Counted from the stretch's first letter, positions 1-8,933 are shown. The stretch: DNA of 38,732 bases from Anaerolineaceae bacterium UBA6107 (GCA_002428455.1 DIWL01000023.1:630-39361); one strand, 5' to 3'. A program made the numbers and translations. Notes: generated by a model not told the origin, from the letters alone.

Positions 1-25
1 CGTCTGCCTATTCCGCCATCGCCCC
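1..25 (-). tRNA. tRNA-Leu, 5' end only (cut by window edge)
   Basis: Read on the minus strand, positions 25 to 1 begin with a 7-nt acceptor strand (GGGGCGA) followed by TGGCGGAATAGGCAGACG. This is the acceptor plus D-arm pattern typical of bacterial tRNA-Leu. The anticodon and the rest of the gene lie outside the window, so the isoacceptor cannot be named. The Leu identity rests on the D-arm sequence alone; another class II tRNA is a less likely alternative. Confidence 0.75.
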
Positions 26-60
26 AAGCAGTACTTATTTTATCGCAAATCAGAAAAAAC

Positions 61-124
61 GAGAGTGGAGAATCGGGAGTTGAGAATCGTCAGTTCTTTT
101 CACCACTCTCTATTCTCGATTCTC
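61..124. repeat. imperfect inverted/direct repeat, GAGAATCG type
   Basis: GAGAGTGG (61-68) pairs with CCACTCTC (103-110). GAGAATCG occurs at 68-75 and again at 82-89, and either copy can pair with CGATTCTC (117-124). The block fills the space between the tRNA-Leu fragment and the end of the PHP gene. It could act as a processing or termination structure, or be a dispersed intergenic repeat; one copy cannot decide. Confidence 0.55.
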
Positions 125-127
125 TAA

Positions 128-778
128 TCACCGCTGTTTTACAGCTTTTACCACGCGTGCCCACACTGAATAAAAATGCACAAAGGGTGAGGAGGTTCGT
201 CCGCCGATCTGAGCTGTCCGGATTGCTTCACGCAGACTTTCCGCGTCGTGAAAATCCGGTAATTGCGAGTAAGCCCGCCCGATCTCGGATGGGTGGTGTC
301 CGTCCGATCCGGCGGTACCTGGCAATCCAAGTCTGGCGGCGAACTCGGCTGCTAGCTGGTTGTGTCTGGCGTCAACCACCCGCGCGTTGAACACCTCGAT
401 CGCATCCACCTGCGCGGCGACGGTGGTTAATGTTTCCATGCTCCAACCGGACCGGTTCGGGTCAAACGGGTGGGAGATGCTGATGAAAGCACCCTGGTCT
501 TTCAGCCTTCTAAGCGCTTCGAGCGGCTCCAACCCCCTTGGTACTTCCTGCGTGACGAACGCGGCCAGGAACTCACCTTCAGTGGTCTGTACTTCTTCGC
601 CCACAATGATCAGATCTGGTGCAGCAGCTTGTGCTTCCAATGCACCGCCCAGCGTGTTGTGGTCAGTCACCACCACACGGTCCAGCCCGCGTTTTTGTGC
701 CGCAGCAATCAGTTGCTCGATGGATGTGATACTGTCTTTGGAGTGGTAGGTATGTGTGTGAAAATCAACTTTCAGCAA
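128..778 (-). CDS. PHP-domain phosphoesterase
   Basis: The predicted protein of about 216 residues belongs to the PHP superfamily of metal-dependent phosphoesterases (the family of polymerase PHP domains and the RNase AM/YciV type). Visible metal-ligand motifs in order are DFHTHTYHSKDS at the N-terminus, VVTDHNT, a Glu in VGEEVQT, ISHPFD, and GSDGHHPSEIG near the C-terminus. I chose a TTG start at 778 because GGGAG lies nine bases upstream and the family motif begins immediately (LLKVDFHTH). An ATG-started reading from 841 adds a tail with no family resemblance. The start overlaps the end of the upstream flippase gene by 14 bp, so the two are probably co-translated. Substrate unknown; a nucleotide or small phosphoester is likely from family knowledge. 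Confidence 0.85.
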   Translation of the reverse strand: MLKVDFHTHTYHSKDSITSIEQLIAAAQKRGLDRVVVTDHNTLGGALEAQAAAPDLIIVGEEVQTTEGEFLAAFVTQEVPRGLEPLEALRRLKDQGAFISISHPFDPNRSGWSMETLTTVAAQVDAIEVFNARVVDARHNQLAAEFAARLGLPGTAGSDGHHPSEIGRAYSQLPDFHDAESLREAIRTAQIGGRTSSPFVHFYSVWARVVKAVKQR

Positions 779-1754
779 TGGATGGCGCTCCCGGACTTGG
801 TGTACATGATCTGGCCGCTGTCGGCCAGAACAGTATACCAAAGAGCAGGCTCATCCAGAAGGTTGTGAGACGGAAGAGGATGGTCGCGGTCACCGCAAGT
901 TCAGGTTGATATCCCAGCAGCACGCTGAGTAATCCCGCCAGCGCCAGCTCAACCACACCCAACCCCCCCGGCATGTTGGAGAGGAAACCGATCATGATGG
1001 AGAATGCCAGTACCAGGCAGGCGATCGACGCCAGGCTCAGTTCCGGAGGCAGCCCCAATCCGACCAGTATGATAAATAATGTCAGTGCCTGTGTTAACCA
1101 GGCAAGGACATTGAGTGTTAACGAAATGGTCAATGGTAACGCTCTAAACATCTTATCGTTATCTGCGATTGTGGCACGCAACCGCATCGTCAATTGGCGC
1201 AGGAAGGGGATCTTTTCACCCACGTCCAGCACATCATCGCCAACCGGCTTGTTCTGCAGGAACAGCAGCAGCAAAACCAATAGACCAAAAAGAGCGGCGA
1301 AGAGCGGCCAAAATGCCGGGTAGGCGATTATGCCAAGTATGGCCAATACCAGGAAGCTCAATGATGCGGAAATACCATCGATCAGGAAAAGCGAGTCAAT
1401 GCGGTTGAAAGGAATGCCGCATGCTTTACTAACCCAAATTGTTCTGATCGATTCGTTGGTGTGCTGATCTGTCGCATTGAGTGCCGAGCTGGATAGGTAA
1501 AAGGTCAATCGTTTTCTAAAAGGAATGTTTTTAATGCCGGTAATATTAAGGGAAAAATTTAAATTTAGAAAACGCAGTGCGTGGTAAACAATCGTCAAAG
1601 CGATTGCGAGGATTAAATACAACCAGTTGAACTGTCCGAAAAAAGAACCCAAACGTTCAGGATTCCCCAGGAAAGCCAGCACCAATAGGCTGCTCACACC
1701 CAACAATAACCCTGGTAACAACACACGGTAATTCTGACGGATTTCACTGATCAT
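765..1754 (-). CDS. LPG-synthase-like/UPF0104 membrane protein (flippase-type)
   Basis: 329 residues with about eight hydrophobic segments. It carries the family signature PGGLGVVELALAGLL near residue 265, found in the lysylphosphatidylglycerol synthase transmembrane region and in the YbhN/UPF0104 family. The soluble aminoacyl-transferase domain of MprF is absent, so this is the membrane part alone, usually linked to moving or modifying lipids. A TATAAT -10 box lies at 1780-1775 on the minus strand, and a purine-rich GAGGGA stretch precedes the ATG. The gene overlaps the downstream PHP gene. The exact lipid substrate cannot be told. Confidence 0.8.
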   Translation of the reverse strand: MISEIRQNYRVLLPGLLLGVSSLLVLAFLGNPERLGSFFGQFNWLYLILAIALTIVYHALRFLNLNFSLNITGIKNIPFRKRLTFYLSSSALNATDQHTNESIRTIWVSKACGIPFNRIDSLFLIDGISASLSFLVLAILGIIAYPAFWPLFAALFGLLVLLLLFLQNKPVGDDVLDVGEKIPFLRQLTMRLRATIADNDKMFRALPLTISLTLNVLAWLTQALTLFIILVGLGLPPELSLASIACLVLAFSIMIGFLSNMPGGLGVVELALAGLLSVLLGYQPELAVTATILFRLTTFWMSLLFGILFWPTAARSCTPSPGAPSIAES

Positions 1755-1774
1755 GATAGATTCCCTCGCTAACC

Positions 1775-1780
1775 ATTATA
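1775..1780 (-). promoter_or_regulatory. -10 box for the flippase-PHP pair
   Basis: A perfect TATAAT lies 20 bp before the ATG at 1754 on the minus strand, leaving a short leader with a GAGGGA ribosome site. No convincing -35 hexamer is seen. Confidence 0.5.
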
Positions 1781-1929
1781 ACGGCATGGGATGTGGCTAT
1801 TGTTTACATGCTTGTAAGGTAACAAACAGAATTGATAATAGTTATTGGTAATAAGGCAATTTCAAAAAAGTAAAAACCAGCTAACAAAAAAGGATCATTT
1901 GTGACAGAAATGCCGAAAACCGTTTTTTT

Positions 1930-1958
1930 TTGACTTTTCATTTCATTTATGCTATGCT
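1930..1958 (+). promoter_or_regulatory. sigma-70 type promoter of the MBL hydrolase gene
   Basis: TTGACT (1930-1935) and TATGCT (1953-1958) are separated by exactly 17 bp. Transcription would start near 1965, giving a leader of about 45 nt before the ATG at 2011. Confidence 0.6.
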
Positions 1959-2010
1959 ACGACATTGAACTAACTGTATTTCACATTCCATATCTCAAGG
2001 ATCGAGATTT

Positions 2011-2856
2011 ATGCATCGCGAACGTGTATCTGAAAATGTGTATTGGTTTCAAAGTGAAGTTTATGCCCAGGTGACAGCCGGTGCGGTTACCGGACCTAAC
2101 TGGGCGGTGATGATCGACACGCTCGCGTTGCCGGAGGAAGCCCTGGAAATGCGCGCCTACATTGAAGAAACAGTAGGTGTGCCGGTAAGGTACGTCATTA
2201 ATACACATTACCACGCCGATCATTCCTGGGGTAACTGCTTTTTTCCAGGTGCGACCGTGATCGCGCATTCATTGGCGCGGGAGGCAATGCTCGCAAAAGG
2301 CGAAGCATCACTGGATGCCCTCAGGAAGCAAAATGCGATTTACAAGCAAGTGAAGCTAGTGCCCCCGCATTTAACTTTTTCCGATGGAAACCTCACCTTA
2401 CGTGTTGGTAAGAAAACGCTGGTGCTCAGTGCGACACCCGGTCATTCCGCTGATGGGATCTCCGTACTCGTTGAAGAAGACAGGGTCCTGTTTGCCGGTG
2501 ATGCCTTCATGCCTTTGCCGTACATGGTGGATGGAGACCCGGATGAAATAACTGCAACCATCAAGCGCATCGGCAAAATGGGACTGGAGAATATCATCCA
2601 GGGGCATGGTGACATCATTTTGCGCGGCGAGATCGAAGAAGCCGTGCGGTCAAATCTTGCGTACATCAACGCGGTCAGGAAAGGTGCCCGGGCAGCTGCC
2701 AGGCGGCGTAATCCGCTGGAAGCGCTGGCTGAGATCGATATCGAATCCTGTGGGAAAAGCCGCGTCACGCTGGGCGGGCTGGGTGTGGAACTCCACAAAC
2801 GAAACCTGGTATATCTCTATAAAACGCTATCAACTGAAGAACCAGCAGGGGAATGA
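2011..2856 (+). CDS. MBL-fold metallo-hydrolase
   Basis: 281 residues. The metallo-beta-lactamase motif HYHADH sits at residues 66-71 (H66, H68, D70, H71). It is followed by GHS (H145), GDAF (D164) and a final ligand in GHGD (H199). All ligands for a two-metal site are therefore present. Such proteins hydrolyse thioesters, lactones, nucleic acids or beta-lactams; nothing here narrows the choice. There is no signal peptide, so it should be cytoplasmic. The start is supported by AAGGA nine bases upstream. It is a single gene with its own promoter and a hairpin terminator shared with the converging membrane-protein gene. Confidence 0.88.
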   Translation: MHRERVSENVYWFQSEVYAQVTAGAVTGPNWAVMIDTLALPEEALEMRAYIEETVGVPVRYVINTHYHADHSWGNCFFPGATVIAHSLAREAMLAKGEASLDALRKQNAIYKQVKLVPPHLTFSDGNLTLRVGKKTLVLSATPGHSADGISVLVEEDRVLFAGDAFMPLPYMVDGDPDEITATIKRIGKMGLENIIQGHGDIILRGEIEEAVRSNLAYINAVRKGARAAARRRNPLEALAEIDIESCGKSRVTLGGLGVELHKRNLVYLYKTLSTEEPAGE

Positions 2857-2862
2857 GCAGGC

Positions 2863-2886
2863 ACCGGCCGAAATGCCGGTCTTTAA
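2863..2886. terminator. terminator between MBL hydrolase and converging membrane protein
   Basis: ACCGGC (2863-2868), a 6-nt loop, and GCCGGT (2875-2880) form a GC stem followed by CTTTAAT. It sits between two convergent genes and may serve both; the U-tract is short. Confidence 0.55.
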
Positions 2887-2897
2887 TGCTTGCTTGT

Positions 2898-3710
2898 TTA
2901 TCTCAATAAGAAACCTAAGGCAACAAAACTTAGTGTCATTAGAGTTGGCTCGATCCAGAGAGACCCTCCGGTCAATTTTTCTTCGAGATTCGATGCCAGT
3001 GTGATCAATCCATAGAGCAATCCAAGCAGGATCATGCTGAATTGCAGAGGTCTCAATGGTAAATAGAACATTGCTGCAGCCACTTGCGTGATCACCAGGG
3101 TAATTCCTGCCGCCCAACCCGTCATCCATCGGCCAGCCAAACGCAGGTAAAGCGATCGCAGTGAGATCAGAAAGACAGCAGGGATGATGGCTGCCAGCAG
3201 GACATATAAACGGAAACCGACACCTGTAATCGTAATGACAATGATCAGGAACAAAGCAAAACTCACTGCGTTCAATCCCAGAACTGCAAATGAGTAACGC
3301 AGGTCCTGTGGATCTGAGGAAATGTATTCTGAGATCAACACTCCTGCCATCAATAACGCGCTCAACCCGAAAACAAACCACCAGGCGGGTCCAAGTGGGA
3401 TGGTGCCCAGCGTGATGCCGATCACTACGGCTGTAAATGCAGGTTCCAACCAGTGCTGCCAGCGTGTCCTTCGGTCAGCATGTGGATGCGCCGCGAGGAT
3501 CCAATCTGCCCCGGCTGCGGCAAGTGCCGCGCTAACCACAGCGACAACCGTGATGAAGTTCAGGTTTAATTCAAGCAGGAAACCGGGAAATTGAATTGTT
3601 AGTGTTCGGGTGGGGATCGAAATAAAAGCCGTCGAAGAATACGCCAGTAGGATCATGGCGATGACGATACTCAATTTTTGCAGATCTGGGATGTGCCTGT
3701 GTTCATTCAC
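2898..3710 (-). CDS. unrecognised multi-pass membrane protein
   Basis: 270 residues, mostly hydrophobic, with about seven or eight predicted membrane segments and a short charged N-terminus. I do not recognise the family and see no catalytic motif. A charged loop near residues 75-85 (His/Asp/Arg-rich) separates the first helices from the rest. The ATG at 3710 lies only seven bases from a TAAAAT -10 box and has no Shine-Dalgarno sequence, so the mRNA is probably leaderless. It is divergent from another membrane protein whose promoter has the same arrangement. Confidence 0.7.
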   Translation of the reverse strand: MNEHRHIPDLQKLSIVIAMILLAYSSTAFISIPTRTLTIQFPGFLLELNLNFITVVAVVSAALAAAGADWILAAHPHADRRTRWQHWLEPAFTAVVIGITLGTIPLGPAWWFVFGLSALLMAGVLISEYISSDPQDLRYSFAVLGLNAVSFALFLIIVITITGVGFRLYVLLAAIIPAVFLISLRSLYLRLAGRWMTGWAAGITLVITQVAAAMFYLPLRPLQFSMILLGLLYGLITLASNLEEKLTGGSLWIEPTLMTLSFVALGFLLR

Positions 3711-3717
3711 AACAATA

Positions 3718-3723
3718 ATTTTA
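3718..3723 (-). promoter_or_regulatory. leaderless-type -10 box
   Basis: TAAAAT on the minus strand ends seven bases before the ATG at 3710. Transcription would start at or next to the start codon. No -35 hexamer is evident. Confidence 0.45.
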
Positions 3724-3774
3724 CCTTATCCGCGTTAGTCTTGGCTGATGTGCAGGGAGGCGGATGAGGGGATA

Positions 3775-3783
3775 TGGTAAAAT
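3775..3783 (+). promoter_or_regulatory. extended -10 box, leaderless type
   Basis: TGGTAAAAT (TG-n-TAAAAT) ends ten bases before the ATG at 3794. That leaves at most a few bases of leader and no ribosome site. Confidence 0.5.
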
Positions 3784-3793
3784 TGGGTTCTGT

Positions 3794-4819
3794 ATGAATA
3801 TCAACGAGCCGATTCTTGACGCAAGTCCTCCCAGGCTGTTTCCCACGCTCTTAAAAGGTTTCAACACAGTTGCAGGGAAGGTACAGCTAATATTGATCCC
3901 GCTCCTCTTGGACTTGTTCCTCTGGTTGGGACCTAAATTACGTGTGCATGACCTGTTCGTGCCGATCTTCAAGGACTTATCCAGCACGATGCTCAGGATC
4001 GCTCCTCAGGATATGCTGGAAACAGTTACCGCTACTTCAAAGTTGTATATCGAATTTTTGGAACAATTTAACCTATTTACAGCATTGCGCACTTTTCCAA
4101 TCGGCATCCCCAGCCTGCTTGCCCGCATTACTTCCCTGGCTTCACCGCTGGACCTGGCTGGTGTCATTGAAGTGCCTTCATTACGCGTGGGGATTGCTAT
4201 TTTCGGTGGTTTGCTGATGGCTGGTTTTTTCTTGGGCACATTGTTTTTTAATACAATTTCCCGTTTGTCGCTGCAGGAATCGGTAAAATTTCAATGGAAA
4301 CAACTCTTTTCGCATTTCACTCAATCACTGATCTTTTTCCTGATCCTGATTGCCCTTTTGATCATGATATCAATACCGATCTTTATCATTCTCTCGATCC
4401 TATCGCTGATCAGCCCCGCCCTGGCGCAATTTATTCTGCTAGGGATGATCTTCCTGTTGATCTGGATGGTTTTACCGCTGGTATTCTCTCCTCACGGGAT
4501 TTTTGCCCTTGATCAGAAGGTGGTTCCTTCCATGCTTCTCTCCATGCGCATGGTACGCTTCTTCTTACCCGGCACCAGCCTGTTCATCATATTTTGTATC
4601 CTGATCAGTGAGGGTTTGAATTTGCTCTGGGTTTTACCTGGAACCGAGTCATGGTTATTGGCCTTGGGCATCGGCGGACACGCGTTTATTGTGACAAGTT
4701 TGTTGTGTGCCAGTTTTGTGTATTATCGGGATGGTCTGAAGTGGATGCAATTCAATATTCAAAAGATGCAAAAAGTCAGCAAGAACGCGGAAAGTGGAGG
4801 TACGACAGTTGAACAATAA
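3794..4819 (+). CDS. unrecognised multi-pass membrane protein upstream of gyrB
   Basis: 341 residues from the ATG at 3794. An in-frame ATG at 3764 is less likely because it lies upstream of the -10 box TGGTAAAAT. Several strongly hydrophobic stretches (near residues 30-45, 135-155, 175-230 and 260-305) indicate about six membrane spans. No catalytic motif is recognised. The 3' end overlaps the gyrB start by 11 bp, so the two are translationally linked. The C-terminal tail is charged and probably cytoplasmic. Function unknown. Confidence 0.72.
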   Translation: MNINEPILDASPPRLFPTLLKGFNTVAGKVQLILIPLLLDLFLWLGPKLRVHDLFVPIFKDLSSTMLRIAPQDMLETVTATSKLYIEFLEQFNLFTALRTFPIGIPSLLARITSLASPLDLAGVIEVPSLRVGIAIFGGLLMAGFFLGTLFFNTISRLSLQESVKFQWKQLFSHFTQSLIFFLILIALLIMISIPIFIILSILSLISPALAQFILLGMIFLLIWMVLPLVFSPHGIFALDQKVVPSMLLSMRMVRFFLPGTSLFIIFCILISEGLNLLWVLPGTESWLLALGIGGHAFIVTSLLCASFVYYRDGLKWMQFNIQKMQKVSKNAESGGTTVEQ

Positions 4820-6728
4820 CCTTGCCAGTTATGGTGCTAAAGATATCCAGGTCCTTGAAGGTCTGGAAGCCGTCCGCCGGCGACCCGGTATGTACGTAGG
4901 CGGAACGGATCTGAAAGCCCTGCATCACCTCGTCTATGAAGTAGTTGACAACTCCATTGATGAAGCCCTGATGGGAGCCTGCAATCGTATCGATGTGATC
5001 ATTCATGAGGACAGTTCTGTTACCGTGATGGATAATGGCCGGGGTATACCGGTGGATATTCATCCCGACAAGAAGAAATCCGCGCTTGAAATTGTCATGA
5101 CAGTTTTGCACGCTGGTGGCAAGTTTGGTCATTCTTCCTACAAGGTTTCAGGTGGTCTGCACGGAGTGGGGGTTTCGGCGGTCAACGCGCTTTCTGAGTG
5201 GTGTGAAGTTCACGTCTACCGTGATGGGCATGAGTATTTCCAGCGTTACGAACGCGGAATACCGCAGGAACCTGTAAAGATCATTGGCAAGTGCCCGCCT
5301 TCAAAGACGGGTACATCTACCACCTACAAATTTGACCGCGAGATCTTTAAAGGGGACGTTGATTATAAATTTGAAACACTGGTGCAGCGATTCCGTGAAA
5401 TGGCATTTGTCACCCGCAATGTGCTGATCAAGCTGGTGGATGAACGTCCGCCGGAGAAGGAGATTACATTCCTCTTTGAAGGTGGAATTGTTTCCTTTGT
5501 CCGTTACATAAACCGCAATCGGGAAGTATTGCATCCGGTGTATTTTGTTGAAAAAGAGATCGACAACATTGGTATCGAGGTTGCGGTCCAATTTACAGAT
5601 GCCTACAGCGAGTCCGTTTTTTCTTTTGCCAACACCATCAACACGATTGATGGCGGAACGCACATGACTGGTCTACGCACTGCCATTACGCGTGTGATCA
5701 ATGACTACGCACGGCGCACCAATCTGCTGAAGGATGCTGACCCTAACTTTACCGGTGATGATACACGGGAAGGGATGACGGCTATTGTCAGTATTAAGCA
5801 CCCTGATCCGCAGTTTGAGTCTCAGACCAAGGTCAAATTAATGAATCCTGAGGTCCAGACCTACGTGCAGCAGGTGGTTGGAGAGTCTTTCAGCACATTC
5901 CTTGAAGAAAATCCCGCAGCGGGAAAGGCGATCGTATCAAAATGCCTTACCTCAGCCCGTGCCCGTGATGCAGCCCGTAAAGCGCGTGACCTGGTGATCC
6001 GCAAGTCTGCGCTCGAGTCTCTGACCCTGCCGGGAAAACTGGCAGATTGCTCAGACAAGGATAGTAACAAGACAGAGATGTACATTGTGGAAGGCAACTC
6101 GGCAGGGGGTTCAGCCAAACAGGGACGTGACCGCCACTTCCAGGCAATCCTTCCGTTGCGCGGCAAGATCCTCAACACTGAGCGTGCCCGCCTCGACAAG
6201 ATCCTTGGAAATGAAGAGATCAAATCCATGATCTCGGCGATGGGTACTGGTATTGGGGATAACTTCGATATTAAAAACCTGCGTTACGGCAGAGTGATCA
6301 TCATGACCGATGCTGATGTTGATGGCAGTCACATTCGAACGCTGCTCCTGACTTTCTTCTTCCGCTATATGCCCCTGATCATTGAGGAAGGTCACTTGTA
6401 CATAGCGCAGCCCCCGCTTTACCGGATTGCACATAAAAACCAGGTGAAATATGCATATACTGAAACTGAGAAGGACGGCATTTTAAAGGATTTAGGAGCT
6501 GCTGCCGAGAAAGCCAACTTACAGCGTTACAAAGGTCTGGGAGAGATGAATCCCTCCCAACTTTGGGAAACGACCATGAATCCGGAAACACGCACACTGC
6601 TGCAGGTTTCCATTGACGATGCAGCGGCTGCAGACCGCACGTTTGACATGCTAATGGGCTCGGCGGTGCCCCCGCGAACGCGGTTCATCACCACGCATGC
6701 CCATGCAGTGCGCAACCTGGACATCTAG
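4809..6728 (+). CDS. gyrB: DNA gyrase subunit B (type IIA topoisomerase ATPase subunit)
   Basis: 639 residues, normal for GyrB without the enterobacterial insert. It supplies the ATPase and Toprim half of gyrase, which introduces negative supercoils. Visible motifs are the GHKL set EVVDNSIDEAL, DNGRGIPVD and GGLHGVGVSAVNALS, the transducer sequence DGGTHMTGLR, and the Toprim parts EGNSAGGSAKQGRDR and MTDADVDGSHIRTLLL. Near the C-terminus is the tail motif QRYKGLGEMN. I chose the TTG at 4809 because GGAGG lies eight bases upstream; a GTG at 4794 would include that ribosome site in the coding region. ParE is the alternative assignment; no gyrA or parC is adjacent to settle it. Confidence 0.93.
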   Translation: MNNNLASYGAKDIQVLEGLEAVRRRPGMYVGGTDLKALHHLVYEVVDNSIDEALMGACNRIDVIIHEDSSVTVMDNGRGIPVDIHPDKKKSALEIVMTVLHAGGKFGHSSYKVSGGLHGVGVSAVNALSEWCEVHVYRDGHEYFQRYERGIPQEPVKIIGKCPPSKTGTSTTYKFDREIFKGDVDYKFETLVQRFREMAFVTRNVLIKLVDERPPEKEITFLFEGGIVSFVRYINRNREVLHPVYFVEKEIDNIGIEVAVQFTDAYSESVFSFANTINTIDGGTHMTGLRTAITRVINDYARRTNLLKDADPNFTGDDTREGMTAIVSIKHPDPQFESQTKVKLMNPEVQTYVQQVVGESFSTFLEENPAAGKAIVSKCLTSARARDAARKARDLVIRKSALESLTLPGKLADCSDKDSNKTEMYIVEGNSAGGSAKQGRDRHFQAILPLRGKILNTERARLDKILGNEEIKSMISAMGTGIGDNFDIKNLRYGRVIIMTDADVDGSHIRTLLLTFFFRYMPLIIEEGHLYIAQPPLYRIAHKNQVKYAYTETEKDGILKDLGAAAEKANLQRYKGLGEMNPSQLWETTMNPETRTLLQVSIDDAAAADRTFDMLMGSAVPPRTRFITTHAHAVRNLDI

Positions 6729-6733
6729 AAAAT

Positions 6734-6765
6734 GTGACTCCCGGCAAATAACCGGGGGTCATTTA
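6734..6765 (+). terminator. rho-independent terminator of gyrB
   Basis: TGACTCCCGG and CCGGGGGTCA form a near-perfect stem (6734-6761) around a short A-rich loop. It is followed by TTTAT just after the gyrB stop. Confidence 0.75.
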
Positions 6766-6800
6766 TAAAATTATCCGTATTGAATGAATAAGGAGGCTCA

Positions 6801-7646
6801 ATGACCGGGGAATTAAGAAAGGTAAGCCAGATAATTGAACCGCAGTGGGTGCGTGAGGGTGCAGGCGTAAAGCTACGCCGTAGCATGGGCACCGCTGTAC
6901 TTGATCACCTCGATCCGTTTCTCCTGTTTGATCATTTCGGATCTCACAACCCGGAAGATTACATGCGTGGTTTCCCCATGCATCCGCATCGCGGGATTGA
7001 GACCGTCACGTACATGTTGGCTGGTTTGGTTCGTCACAAGGATAGCCTTGGTAACATGGGGGAGATCACATCCGGTGATGTACAGTGGATGACTGCCGGG
7101 CGTGCCATCCTTCACGAGGAAATGCCTGAAGGTCTGGGTGGACACATGGAAGGGTTCCAGTTGTGGGTGAATTTGCCTGCGCACTTAAAGATGACTGAAC
7201 CCCGTTACCAGGAGATCAAAGCGGCAAAAATTCCATGGTTGAACCCGACGAATGGAGTCACCATCCGACTTATCGCTGGAAATTACGGTGAAATCACCGG
7301 ACCAGTGACTGATATCGCGGCTGATCCTCTTTATATGGATGTCACCGTATATGGGGGAGACAGGTTTGACCTCGACATACCCGCCGATCATAACGCGTTA
7401 ATATACGTTTTCAATGGGGGAGGAGATTTCTGCGGAACCCAGGTGGAAGCGACCCGGTTATTGGTGTTGGGCGATGGTGATAGGATCGAAGTGATCGGTG
7501 GATTATTGGGGGTTCGTTTCCTGCTGGTCGCCGGAAAACCTTTTAATGAACCGATCGTGCGCTATGGTCCGATCGTAATGAACACTGAAGAGGAAATTCA
7601 CCAGACCTTGCGCGAGTTGCGAAACGGGACCTTCATTCGCAGTTAG
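6801..7646 (+). CDS. pirin family protein
   Basis: 281 residues, a bicupin of the pirin family. The N-terminal cupin carries the metal ligands in FPMHPHRGIETVTYML (two His near residues 56-58) and a later His/Glu pair in ILHEEMPE. Bacterial pirins bind iron; some oxidise quercetin and others regulate metabolic enzymes, so the cellular role is not fixed by sequence. A strong AAGGAGG site precedes the ATG. The gene is monocistronic, between the gyrB terminator and a second hairpin. Confidence 0.9.
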   Translation: MTGELRKVSQIIEPQWVREGAGVKLRRSMGTAVLDHLDPFLLFDHFGSHNPEDYMRGFPMHPHRGIETVTYMLAGLVRHKDSLGNMGEITSGDVQWMTAGRAILHEEMPEGLGGHMEGFQLWVNLPAHLKMTEPRYQEIKAAKIPWLNPTNGVTIRLIAGNYGEITGPVTDIAADPLYMDVTVYGGDRFDLDIPADHNALIYVFNGGGDFCGTQVEATRLLVLGDGDRIEVIGGLLGVRFLLVAGKPFNEPIVRYGPIVMNTEEEIHQTLRELRNGTFIRS

Positions 7647-7664
7647 CATTAGATTATTACAAAA

Positions 7665-7703
7665 TTAAAAAGACCGGCGTAGTTACTTCGCGCCGGTCTT
7701 TTG
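7665..7703. terminator. bidirectional terminator, pirin / DUF3048
   Basis: AAAAGACCGGCG and CGCGCCGGTCTTTT form a stem around a short loop, with A-rich sequence on one side and T-rich on the other. It lies between converging genes and should work in both directions. Confidence 0.8.
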
Positions 7704-7715
7704 GTCATCACTTAA

Positions 7716-8933
7716 TTATGGTAACCCGATTTTAGTGTAGTACACACCAGGGCTTTGTTCTGTGACAGAAGTGTAACTGCCCGACATGTGGATCCAGGTA
7801 TTGCCAGGTTGTAATTCGAACGGATTACCGTCCTTGTCCAGGAACTGGATGGGCGTAGTATAACCGGACTTGTACGTAACATCGTACATCATGCCATCGC
7901 GGAAGATCAAAGCCCGGCCGGTATTGTTGACAATACTGAATTCGTGCAGGGTGTCATCTTTGTTCAATGTTTCGATGTGTGTAAAGGTGATGATGATGTT
8001 TGAAAATTGAAGCTGCTCATCGTTTACGCGGTCAACGAGCGGGATCATCTCTAATTCACCGTTGGCTTTGATATTGTCGATCCAGCGCATATACTTGCGC
8101 GTATCAGGGTTGTACACCCATTTCGCGAGGTTATTTTTACCGAATTGATGTGTTAACTCGATCGCTTCAACTCCACCGGCAGGTGCAATAGTGTGAAACA
8201 CCATCCCATCCAGGTTCTGACGGGTGTTGGTGGCATTCGGCCTGGCAGCGTAATACTTGCTCATTTCAGCCGAGTTGGCGAAAACACTGACCTCTGGCTT
8301 GACCTTGTTCAAGGCTTCATCGCGGCACATGGCCGGGCAGGTGTTTGGACCTTCGGAAATCACCCGAGTCCACCCCAGGTAGTCCAGGATCTTTGTCCAG
8401 GTTCCTTCCCAGGCATATACAGCTCCCAATACTCCCTGGTACATCGCAACCAGGTGGCGGTCGACCAGGCGGCCTGAGCGGATCGGTCCGATTTGCGTCG
8501 CATCCTTTCCGTAATAAAGAGCCAGGAAACGGTTTGCCCCTTCGCCTGTGTAATAATCAAAGACGATGTCGGCGGAGGAGAGACCGGCGTGGGGGCGGCC
8601 TTCGCGCGGAAAATTCGATACTTTTATCATCAATGGGCGGCGATTGAGCAACGCCGGATCACTAACTTCCAGACCGGTCAACGGGTTTACATTCTCCGGG
8701 AAATTGCTGGGACCGTAATATACGATCACGGGTGTAGGTGTAACCGTTGGGGTGGGCGTTTGAGTGACTGTGGGTGTGAAGGTGGCGGTAGGCATGGCTG
8801 CCATGGTTTGCTGCACAGCCTGTTCGATCTCCTCTGGAGAAAAAGTGGGAGCGGCTTGCTGGCAGGCTGAGAGAACCATTGTCATGACAATGACCAGTGA
8901 AAGAATAGGTATCGTGGTTCGTAATTTCAACAT
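7716..8933 (-). CDS. DUF3048 (YerB-type) lipoprotein
   Basis: 405 residues starting at the ATG at 8933, chosen because AGGAGA lies just upstream and the next residues form a lipoprotein signal (MLKLRTTIP... ending LSAC at the lipobox). A Thr/Pro-rich linker (residues about 50-70) tethers the globular part to the membrane. The DUF3048 core includes NPLTGLEVSDPALLNRRP, SADIVFDYY and IGPIRSGR. The role of this family is not established. It is predicted to sit on the outer face of the cytoplasmic membrane. It lies 86 bp downstream of another lipoprotein gene on the same strand and may share its transcript. Confidence 0.87.
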   Translation of the reverse strand: MLKLRTTIPILSLVIVMTMVLSACQQAAPTFSPEEIEQAVQQTMAAMPTATFTPTVTQTPTPTVTPTPVIVYYGPSNFPENVNPLTGLEVSDPALLNRRPLMIKVSNFPREGRPHAGLSSADIVFDYYTGEGANRFLALYYGKDATQIGPIRSGRLVDRHLVAMYQGVLGAVYAWEGTWTKILDYLGWTRVISEGPNTCPAMCRDEALNKVKPEVSVFANSAEMSKYYAARPNATNTRQNLDGMVFHTIAPAGGVEAIELTHQFGKNNLAKWVYNPDTRKYMRWIDNIKANGELEMIPLVDRVNDEQLQFSNIIITFTHIETLNKDDTLHEFSIVNNTGRALIFRDGMMYDVTYKSGYTTPIQFLDKDGNPFELQPGNTWIHMSGSYTSVTEQSPGVYYTKIGLP

